In this document: in pieces, positions 6,795-13,531 of the stretch
Position numbering within the stretch: the stretch's first letter is position 1
Layout of the letters: the number at the start of each line of letters is the position of its first letter
Assembly (NCBI GenBank): GCA_964410915.1
Contig: CAYPIU010000045.1
Location: 1-13,531, forward strand
Source of the DNA: CAZFJG01 sp964410915
GTDB taxonomy: Bacteria > Synergistota > Synergistia > Synergistales > JAFGMB01
Length of the DNA stretch: 13,531 nt
Reading direction: 5' to 3'
Translations under genes and position numbers: made by a program
Notes under the pieces: generated by a model
What the model was told of the DNA's origin: nothing
What the model saw: only the letters and a program-made list of their open reading frames with translations
Database searches by the model: none

Positions 6795-8249
6795 ATGAAG
6801 AACTTTTCAAAGCTGCCTGTGTATTTTTGTCTTCTCCTTCTTTTTTCCTTTTCCGTTATTTTCCTTTTTCCCCTTGACGCAGGAGCGGAATCTCTACAGG
6901 AAGTTATCCAGAAAGCAGTCCTGACTGATCCTGATGTGCAGGAAAAATGGCATGCCTTCAAGGCTGCTGGTTTTGAAAAAGAAGCGGCTGCCGGCGGGGC
7001 CCGTCCTCAGTTGGATCTCACTGCAGGTGCAGGCAGGGATTCAATTGACGGCAGTGGATATGAGGACCGTGATAGTTCCGATTATTCCTATAATGGTTTT
7101 TCCGTTACCCTGAGGCAGATGATCTATGACGGGGGTCTTACCAGAAGTCAGGTAAAGAGATTGGACCACAGGGAAATGGCCAGGTATTACGAGCTCATGA
7201 GCTCTATTGAGAGCGTATCACTTGAGGCCATGAGAGCCTTTGAGGATGTTGCGAGGTACAGAAAGCTGAATCTCCTCGCGGAGGACAACTACCATAGGCA
7301 CAGGGAGGTCATGGACCTTGTAGAGGACCGCTTCAGCAAGGGTTATGACAGCAGATCCTCCCTTGAAGAGATACGGGGAAGGCTTTCGGTAGCAAAGGTG
7401 AACAAGCTTACGGAAGAAGCTAATCTTCACGATGTTAGCGCCCGGTACGAGAGAATAGTTGGAGAACTTCCACCCGCGGAACTGGAGATTTACAGGGGAG
7501 AAATGGATATTCCAACATGTTCAGATCTGGCCCTGAAGAAGGCCCTCGATATGAATCCTTCTCTTTTTGCCTCCAGGGAAAATGTTCTGTCCAGTCAGGC
7601 AGCCATTGAAGAGAATAAAGCGCGTCTTCGACCGAGGATAGACCTCAAGGGCGGATATAATTCAGATCATGACAGGGACGGTGTGGACGGAAGAAAGGAT
7701 AAATGGTACGGGGAAATAGTTCTTAAATATAACCTTTACGATGGAGGTACCCGAAAAGCCCGTGTGAAACAGTATGAACAGCTCGAGAAGCAGTCCATGA
7801 GCAGACTTCAGGTCAAGGGAAGAAATATTCGTCAGAGCCTGAAAGTAGCTTACAACGACATAGAGATGCTCACTGAGCAGCTGGAGTATCTCAAGTCCCA
7901 CAGATCTGCATCTGATGAGGTTAGAAAAGCCTATGCCCAGCAGTTCAGGATAGGAAGAAGGAGCCTTATTGATCTTCTTGATTCGGAGAACGAATATTAC
8001 CAGGCAAGCCGGGCTCTTTTGAACGCGGAATTCAATATTGCCATATCAAAGGGCAGGGTCCTGGCTTCCATGGGAGAACTTGCATCATTCTTCAATGCTG
8101 CGACAGATGATATTCCCACTCTGGAAGAACTGAACATCGAAGGATCAAGATATGATTTTGGACCATCCCACGATGCAATGGGAGAGAACTGTTTCTGTCC
8201 TGCCGAGATCCCTGTGGAGGAAATAGGTGAGGAAAAGGCTCAAAAATAA
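6795..8249 (+). CDS. TolC-family outer-membrane protein of a type I secretion system (LapE-like)
   Basis: The outer-membrane exit duct for a type I exporter, 484 residues including a Sec signal (hydrophobic 8-26, AGA with cleavage after A31). It shows the duplicated OEP architecture of TolC: each half has the conserved tyrosine-aspartate-glycine-glycine strand end (YDGG at 111-114 and 315-318) followed by charged, coiled-coil-prone helices. The second half carries the typical GRRSLIDLLDSENEYYQASRALL segment near 393-415. After the second barrel repeat there is an extra tail of roughly 50 residues with an acidic end and an NCFCP pair of cysteines (466 and 468). GGAGGTG sits 8 nt before the ATG. 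It is the first gene of the secretion operon, followed after 47 nt by the ABC exporter. TolC family membership is clear; the LapE assignment rests on the neighbours. Confidence 0.9.
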   Translation: MKNFSKLPVYFCLLLLFSFSVIFLFPLDAGAESLQEVIQKAVLTDPDVQEKWHAFKAAGFEKEAAAGGARPQLDLTAGAGRDSIDGSGYEDRDSSDYSYNGFSVTLRQMIYDGGLTRSQVKRLDHREMARYYELMSSIESVSLEAMRAFEDVARYRKLNLLAEDNYHRHREVMDLVEDRFSKGYDSRSSLEEIRGRLSVAKVNKLTEEANLHDVSARYERIVGELPPAELEIYRGEMDIPTCSDLALKKALDMNPSLFASRENVLSSQAAIEENKARLRPRIDLKGGYNSDHDRDGVDGRKDKWYGEIVLKYNLYDGGTRKARVKQYEQLEKQSMSRLQVKGRNIRQSLKVAYNDIEMLTEQLEYLKSHRSASDEVRKAYAQQFRIGRRSLIDLLDSENEYYQASRALLNAEFNIAISKGRVLASMGELASFFNAATDDIPTLEELNIEGSRYDFGPSHDAMGENCFCPAEIPVEEIGEEKAQK

Positions 8250-8296
8250 TGGATCTATCCATAATTAGTACCAGCTTGAAAAGGTGGTAAATATTT

Positions 8297-10513
8297 TTGG
8301 TGAAATCTACTGAAAAGACTGTAAGTACAACCCTTCAGGAAGAAAATGAAGGAACTGAAAACAGAGAGAGGGAAGCTGCCTCCGTTAGAACTTCCTTTTA
8401 TGGAGGTCCTCTGGCGGACTGTCTTCTCCTGCTTGCAAAACACCATGGGCTTACTGCCACCAGGGATTCCATTCTGGCTGGTCTGCCCCTGGAAAGGGGT
8501 GTGCTTACTCCCTCTGGTTTCAGCAGGGCTGCTTCCAGAGCGTCCTTTTCCAGCAGGATAGTTCGCCGGTCCCTGGGAGCATTGAATGACCTGCTCTTTC
8601 CAGCAATCCTTCTCCTCAGGGATGGAGGTGCATGCCTTATTTCCTCTGTGGACATTCCGGGGGGAAAGGCTACTCTTGTTTTTCCGGAGCTTGATACTTC
8701 CCCTGTGGAAGTACCACTGGAGGATCTGAGAGAGAGGTACACGGGGCATGTTATATACTGCAGGCCCACCTTTCGCTTCGATGAAAGGACCCGGGGTTCT
8801 GGAAGCAAAAAAAAGAAAAACTGGTTCTGGAGTGTAATAGCAGAGAACAGACCCCTTTACCGGGACCTTATTCTCGCCACTTTCATGATAAACATCTTTG
8901 CACTGGCCATGCCTCTTTTTGTGATGAACGTTTATAACAGAGTGGTCCCAAATAGAGCTATAGAGACTTTATGGGTACTTGCGGGGGCAGTTCTCATGGT
9001 GATCTTCGCGGATTTCATCCTGAGGATGATGAGAGGATATTTTGTTGATCTTGCTGCAGTGAGGACAAACGTGAAGCTTTCCTCTTCCATACTGGAAAAG
9101 GTTCTTGGACTGAGAATGGAAGAAAAGCCTCCCTCTACGGGATCCTTTGCATCCAGCCTCCAGTCCTTTGAATCGGTGAGGAACTTCATATCCTCAGCTG
9201 CTGCTACTGCATACGTGGACCTTCCCTTTGCCCTTATTTTCGTGCTGGTGATAGGCCTGATCTCCTGGCAGCTGGTAATACCTATCCTTATCGGGGGATC
9301 TCTGATGATCCTCTATGCTCTTTCCATTCAGGGTAAGATGAGGGACCTGGCTCAGACAACTTACGAGGCCAGTGCGCTGCGTAATGCAACCCTTGTGGAG
9401 AACCTTGTGGCCCTGGAGACGGTAAAGGCTATGGGAGCAGAGGGCAGAGCCCAGGCAAGATGGGAGAAGGTCGTGCTTTACCTGGAGAAGACAGGTGCAA
9501 AGTTGAGGTTATTATCTTCATCCGTAATGAATGGAGCCATGTGGTGTCAGTTCAGTGTTTCAGTGGCGGTTATGATCACCGGGGTCTATCTTATTCTGGA
9601 TGGTTCCCTCAGTATGGGGGGGCTGATCGCGGCCTATATACTCTCTTCAAGGGCCATGGCCCCTATAAGCAGGACGGCGGGGCTTCTTACCCAGTATCAC
9701 CAGTCAGCCAGGGCCCTGGAATCCCTTGACGGGATCATGAAAAAAGAAGTGGAACGTCCAGAGGGCGTTCACTATGACAGGCGTCATCATTTTAAAGGTG
9801 CCATAGAGTTCAGGGACGTGTCTTTTGTATATCCCCAGCAGGAGACAAATGCTCTGAAAGATGTTTCCCTGAAGGTCAAACCAGGTGAAAAAGTTGCCAT
9901 CCTGGGAAAGGTGGGTACTGGAAAATCCACCCTATCCAGGCTGATCCTTGATCTTTACAGAGCCTCTGATGGTAAGGTGCTGCTGGACGGGATAGATGTC
10001 CGCCAGCTTGATCCCTCGGAACTAAGAAGGAACGTGGGTTATGTCCCCCAGGATGTGACTCTTTTCTACGGATCCCTCAGGGAAAATATCGCCATGGGAG
10101 CACCCATGGCGGGAGAGAGAAATATTCTTGCAGCAGCAGCCATGGGAGGCTTAAAAACCTTCATTGATCAGCACCCCAGGGGGCTGGATCTTCAGGTAGG
10201 AGAGAGGGGAGAGATGCTTTCCAGCGGTCAGAGGCAGGGCGTAGCCATAGCCAGGGCCTTGATAAAGGATCCCCCCATACTCCTTATGGATGAACCCACT
10301 GCATCCATGGATCAGACCACAGAAGGTATAGTGAAAAAACACCTTTCCCGTTACGCAGGCGAGAAGACCCTTATCATGGTGACCCACAGGACGGCTCTTC
10401 TTGATCTGGTGAATAGGATAGTGGTCATGGACGGGGGGACAATTGTTCTGGATGGTCCAAGAGACGAAGTCCTCAATGCTTTAAAGCAGGGAAAGGTTAA
10501 GGGGGCAGGATAA
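8297..10513 (+). CDS. LapB-like type I secretion ABC exporter (permease-ATPase)
   Basis: The inner-membrane motor of the adhesin exporter, 738 residues, as in the LapB/LssB group. Domains in order: a poorly conserved tail (1-33); a C39-like domain (about 35-155, LADCLLLLAKHHG and LLLRDGGACLI); six transmembrane helices (about 188-460); and an ATPase domain (about 500-735). The ATPase shows Walker A GKVGTGKST at 537-545, Q-loop VPQD at 583-586, signature LSSGQ at 641-645, Walker B ILLMDE at 661-666 and H-loop histidine 697. C42 matches the C39 catalytic cysteine position, but the partner HF/HY motif is replaced by ACLI, so the domain probably binds substrate without cleaving it. The signature is LSSGQ rather than LSGGQ. 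TTG at 8297 is used, 9 nt after AAGGTGG; the next codon is GTG (8300) and could also start translation. Its stop overlaps the adaptor start. Confidence 0.92.
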   Translation: MVKSTEKTVSTTLQEENEGTENREREAASVRTSFYGGPLADCLLLLAKHHGLTATRDSILAGLPLERGVLTPSGFSRAASRASFSSRIVRRSLGALNDLLFPAILLLRDGGACLISSVDIPGGKATLVFPELDTSPVEVPLEDLRERYTGHVIYCRPTFRFDERTRGSGSKKKKNWFWSVIAENRPLYRDLILATFMINIFALAMPLFVMNVYNRVVPNRAIETLWVLAGAVLMVIFADFILRMMRGYFVDLAAVRTNVKLSSSILEKVLGLRMEEKPPSTGSFASSLQSFESVRNFISSAAATAYVDLPFALIFVLVIGLISWQLVIPILIGGSLMILYALSIQGKMRDLAQTTYEASALRNATLVENLVALETVKAMGAEGRAQARWEKVVLYLEKTGAKLRLLSSSVMNGAMWCQFSVSVAVMITGVYLILDGSLSMGGLIAAYILSSRAMAPISRTAGLLTQYHQSARALESLDGIMKKEVERPEGVHYDRRHHFKGAIEFRDVSFVYPQQETNALKDVSLKVKPGEKVAILGKVGTGKSTLSRLILDLYRASDGKVLLDGIDVRQLDPSELRRNVGYVPQDVTLFYGSLRENIAMGAPMAGERNILAAAAMGGLKTFIDQHPRGLDLQVGERGEMLSSGQRQGVAIARALIKDPPILLMDEPTASMDQTTEGIVKKHLSRYAGEKTLIMVTHRTALLDLVNRIVVMDGGTIVLDGPRDEVLNALKQGKVKGAG

Positions 10514-11925
10514 TGTTCGACCCCACCCGTAAAGAGGATTTTGACAGGTTGGCAGGTATCACAGAAAAATCTCCAGGAAGGGGTTTTGTAGACAGGCTTT
10601 TCGGGAGATGGATACCCCCGGAAACTCCGGGCAGCATGGACTGGGTGAGCAGTGCCGACTGGGCGAATATTCAGCAGGAGCCAGTTAGGGCAAGGGCTGT
10701 TCTCTGGATAATATTTGCCACCTTTATATTACTCATTCTCTGGTCAGCGTTTGCCCCCCTGGATGAGGTCACAAGGGGGGTAGGAAAGGTTGTACCTTCT
10801 TCCGGTACACATATAATTCAGTCTGTGGACGGCGGTGTAGTGGAGAAAATTATGGTTAAAGAGGCCCAGTTAGTAAAAGAGGGGGATCTGCTTCTAAAGA
10901 TAGATCCCACAAGGTTCGTTTCATCACTTGGTGAAAAAAATATACGCGCCATGGCCCTGAAGGCCAGGGAGGCCCGGCTCAGGGCTCTTCTGAATGGAGA
11001 ACCCTTCGATCCGCCGGAGGAAGTGGTAAAAGCGGTACCTGATATTGTGGAGCAGGAGAAAGATTATTACAAGACCAGCAGAAACTCCATGGAATCTCAG
11101 CTGAGTGTTGCCCGGGAAAGGTTGCAGCAGATAAAACAGGAACTTGGTGAGACTACGGCAAGGCTCAATCAGGCCAGAAGAGCATATGACCTGGCCGCCA
11201 GGGAACTGGAGGTTACGGAACCCCTTCTTGAGACAGGGGCCATCTCCGAACTTGATGTTATACGCCTGAAAAGGGAAATGTCAGCTGCCCGGGGAGAGAT
11301 GGAGGAGTCTCGTGCGCGGGCTTCCAGAATAAGGTCCGGAATAGAGGAAGCCCAGGGAATGATCAGCGAGGTTGAGATGAATTTCAACACCAGATGGCGA
11401 AAGGAACTTACAGAGACCATGGGAGAAATAGCAGGGCTTTTCGAGGGGAGCAGAGCCCTCCAGGACAGGGTTACCCATTCTGAGATACGTTCTCCCGTGG
11501 ACGGAACGGTGAAGCGTCTATTTGTTAACACTCTTGGGGGGGTAGTTATGCCCGGTGGAGAAGTTGTGGAAGTTGTACCCCTTGAGGATGATATGGTTGT
11601 GGAGGCAAAGATAGCACCCAGGGACAGGGCTTTTCTAAGTCCTGGACAGGATGCGGTGGTGAAGTTCACTGCCTATGAATACGCCATATACGGCGGTCTT
11701 GACGCCGTTGTTGAGCATATCAGCGCAGATACCATCACGGAACGCAATGGCCAGACCTATTACCTGGTCAGGGTAAGGACCCACAAGTCATCTTTTGGGG
11801 ACGGACTGCCTGTGCTTCCTGGAATGATGGCCCAGGTGGATATTTTAACCGGAAAGAAAACGGTCCTCGCTTATATTATGAAACCACTTCTCAGGGCAAA
11901 GGCAAATGCCCTGAGTGAAAGATAG
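10513..11925 (+). CDS. LapC/HlyD-like membrane-fusion adaptor of type I secretion
   Basis: The periplasmic adaptor linking the exporter to the TolC-like duct, 470 residues. A cytoplasmic N-terminus (about 1-58) leads into one transmembrane helix (about 62-81, RAVLWIIFATFILLILWSAF), then DEVTRGVGKVVPSSG, the hallmark opening of the HlyD beta domain. A lipoyl-like segment (98-135) follows, then a long heptad-rich coiled coil (about 136-320), and then the returning lipoyl/beta part (IRSPVDGTVKRLFV...GGVVMPG). The C-terminal barrel contains EAKIAPRDRAFLSPGQ, KFTAYEYAIYGGL and LPVLPGMMAQVDILTGKKTVLAYIMKPL, typical of the type I HlyD family of LapA/RTX systems. The ATG overlaps the exporter stop as TAATG, so translation is probably coupled. 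The 93-nt gap to the adhesin contains a 26-codon ORF. Confidence 0.93.
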   Translation: MFDPTRKEDFDRLAGITEKSPGRGFVDRLFGRWIPPETPGSMDWVSSADWANIQQEPVRARAVLWIIFATFILLILWSAFAPLDEVTRGVGKVVPSSGTHIIQSVDGGVVEKIMVKEAQLVKEGDLLLKIDPTRFVSSLGEKNIRAMALKAREARLRALLNGEPFDPPEEVVKAVPDIVEQEKDYYKTSRNSMESQLSVARERLQQIKQELGETTARLNQARRAYDLAARELEVTEPLLETGAISELDVIRLKREMSAARGEMEESRARASRIRSGIEEAQGMISEVEMNFNTRWRKELTETMGEIAGLFEGSRALQDRVTHSEIRSPVDGTVKRLFVNTLGGVVMPGGEVVEVVPLEDDMVVEAKIAPRDRAFLSPGQDAVVKFTAYEYAIYGGLDAVVEHISADTITERNGQTYYLVRVRTHKSSFGDGLPVLPGMMAQVDILTGKKTVLAYIMKPLLRAKANALSER

Positions 11926-11938
11926 CGGAGGTACCTTA

Positions 11939-12019
11939 ATGTATATATATGAACCTGTAATATTGCATACTGATCTTCTGATCACTGAAAAGTTCAAATA
12001 CTCGGCATTGGAGGGATGA
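11939..12019 (+). CDS. 26-codon leader-like ORF upstream of the adhesin
   Basis: A tiny ORF between the adaptor and the adhesin encodes MYIYEPVILHTDLLITEKFKYSALEG (shown as a description of a 26-residue peptide: aromatic start, hydrophobic middle, charged end) with no recognisable family. Confidence 0.
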   Translation: MYIYEPVILHTDLLITEKFKYSALEG

Positions 12020-12021
12020 AT

Positions 12022-13531
12022 ATGGAAAGGGCAATATCTCTCTTTACAGTTCTAACTGTAGAAGGTGAAGTTTACGCACGCGGCAGCGATGGAAGCCTGA
12101 GAGTCCTTCAGGCGGGCGATAAACTATATAAAGGCGAGGTGATCCTCACCCGCGGTGCAGGTGAGGTCCGAATGGAATCTCCTGACGGTACGGTTCACCA
12201 GGTCAAGGGAGAACTGTGCTCCCAGGTTACAGAGGATGGCGGAATAGAGGAATTGGATGAAATCCCCGATGATCTTCAGTCTTTCTTGAACAACGAAACT
12301 CCCAATGATGCGGAGGATCTTTCTCCAGATGCTACTGGCAGTGAGATTCCTGAAACCCGGGACAGCAGTAATACCTCTGCTGATGAGAGCCATACCCATG
12401 GTTTTGTAAGGACCTCCAGGGTACAGGAGGAAATTGGTCTTGACCCGGACCTTCCCGGACATACATTCAGGGATGTGAATGAGACCCATGAGTTTACCAA
12501 CAGGGCCACCCTCAATCCCAGGGTGAATGATCTCTTTGATGACTCGGAAAATGAAACCGATATTCCCCTGGAGCAGCCCGAGGATCCCTTCGAGGGTTTT
12601 GAGGATACTGATACACCTGAGGAGCCTGTAAACAGGCCTCCTCTTGCTGAGGATGACCAGGGGACCGTGGATGAAGATGGTTCCCTGGTGGTTGAATCAG
12701 GCCAGGGACTTCTTGTGAATGACAGTGATCCCGATGGTGACCCGGTGGAAGTTGCAGGGATAAACGGTGATCCCGGCAACCTGGGCGGCCCCGTTGAGGG
12801 AACTCAAGGGGGAACCTTCGTGGTCAATCCTGACGGAAGTTACGAATTTAACCCTGGTGATGATTTTCAGGACCTGGATGATGGAGAGACCAGGGACACT
12901 ACCATAACCTATACTGTCACCGATGACGAGGGTAACACTGACGAGGCTACCCTAACAATAACTGTTACAGGAAGCAACGACGCACCTGAGAGCACGGCCA
13001 TTGAAAGCCGGTCCGACGATGACGCCGATGTTATCTCTCTAGATGTATCGGGATCCTTCAGTGATCCGGATGCCTCGGATACCCTTACATACAGTGCGGA
13101 AGGACTTCCAGATGGATTGACCATAGATCCTGACACTGGAGAGATTACCGGCACCATAGATGTATCCGCCTCTCAGGGAGGCCAAGGTTCGGACGGTATC
13201 TATACAGTGACCGTAACTGCGGAGGATAATAACGGGGAGACGACTTCCCAGACTTTTACATGGACTGTAGATAACCCGTCACCAGTAGCTGAGGATGATA
13301 CCGGCAGCACCAGTGAGGATTCGTTTCTGACAGTTGATACTGCAGATGGAGTCCTGGAGAACGACAGCGACCCTGACGGCGACAGTCTTGCCGTTGGTGC
13401 GGTCAATGGAAGTACCACTGATGTCGGAACCCCTGTAACCGGAGACAATGGAGGTACCATAACTTTAAATGATGATGGCAGCTACACCTTTGATCCCGGC
13501 ACAGATTTCCAGGATCTTGCTGTAGGGGAAA
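12022..13531 (+). CDS. placeholder Confidence 0.1.
   Translation, partial: MERAISLFTVLTVEGEVYARGSDGSLRVLQAGDKLYKGEVILTRGAGEVRMESPDGTVHQVKGELCSQVTEDGGIEELDEIPDDLQSFLNNETPNDAEDLSPDATGSEIPETRDSSNTSADESHTHGFVRTSRVQEEIGLDPDLPGHTFRDVNETHEFTNRATLNPRVNDLFDDSENETDIPLEQPEDPFEGFEDTDTPEEPVNRPPLAEDDQGTVDEDGSLVVESGQGLLVNDSDPDGDPVEVAGINGDPGNLGGPVEGTQGGTFVVNPDGSYEFNPGDDFQDLDDGETRDTTITYTVTDDEGNTDEATLTITVTGSNDAPESTAIESRSDDDADVISLDVSGSFSDPDASDTLTYSAEGLPDGLTIDPDTGEITGTIDVSASQGGQGSDGIYTVTVTAEDNNGETTSQTFTWTVDNPSPVAEDDTGSTSEDSFLTVDTADGVLENDSDPDGDSLAVGAVNGSTTDVGTPVTGDNGGTITLNDDGSYTFDPGTDFQDLAVGE

Overview
The window suggests a diderm (outer-membrane-bearing) bacterium that lives on amino acids. A TolC-type outer-membrane protein and a complete type I secretion operon imply two membranes. 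The enzymes are amidohydrolases acting on acylated or carbamoylated amino acids, beside an amino-acid-type solute-binding protein and an AspT-like carrier. Canonical Shine-Dalgarno sites, frequent TTG/GTG starts and abundant AGG codons are also seen. Together these fit an anaerobic amino-acid fermenter such as a member of the Synergistota. That taxonomic guess is inference; no rRNA or taxonomic marker gene is present.

Left part (1-2340, plus strand): an M20D-type amidohydrolase (83-1267) ends at a GC-rich hairpin. A near-consensus promoter (TTGACA-16-TATAAT) follows, driving a stand-alone family 3 amino-acid-binding protein (1471-2223), which ends at a strong intrinsic terminator (2280-2321). 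No ABC permease or ATPase gene accompanies the binding protein here.

Middle part (2340-6794): two minus-strand genes form a probable operon, a TsaA/TrmO-like tRNA-modification protein (2794-3285) followed by a small four-helix membrane protein (2340-2738). Divergent from them, a compact two-repeat AspT/YidE/YbjL-type carrier (3507-4658, TTG start) and an M20 hydantoinase/carbamoylase-family amidase (4691-5929) look like a two-gene transport-plus-hydrolysis operon. They converge on a cold-shock protein gene on the minus strand (6059-6259), which has a near-consensus promoter, and both sides share a palindromic terminator at 5971-5996. An AT-rich stretch of more than 400 nt without a convincing gene precedes the secretion locus.

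Right part (6795-13531, plus strand): a LapA-type adhesin export operon. The order is a TolC/LapE-like outer-membrane protein, a LapB-like ABC exporter with a C39-like N-terminal domain, a LapC/HlyD-like adaptor starting in a TAATG overlap, a 26-codon ORF with its own Shine-Dalgarno site, and the start of a very acidic adhesin that runs off the window. The adhesin has a LapA-like N-terminal module, an acidic linker, and then cadherin/VCBS-type and putative-Ig repeats with DSDPDGD calcium-type motifs. The three secretion genes should form the trans-envelope channel that exports and perhaps retains this adhesin.

The points most worth a second look are the tiny ORF whose stop overlaps the adhesin start region, and a LapA-like retention module without a visible dialanine protease site and without lapG/lapD genes in view. 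The AspT-like carrier paired with a carbamoylase is a further lead.
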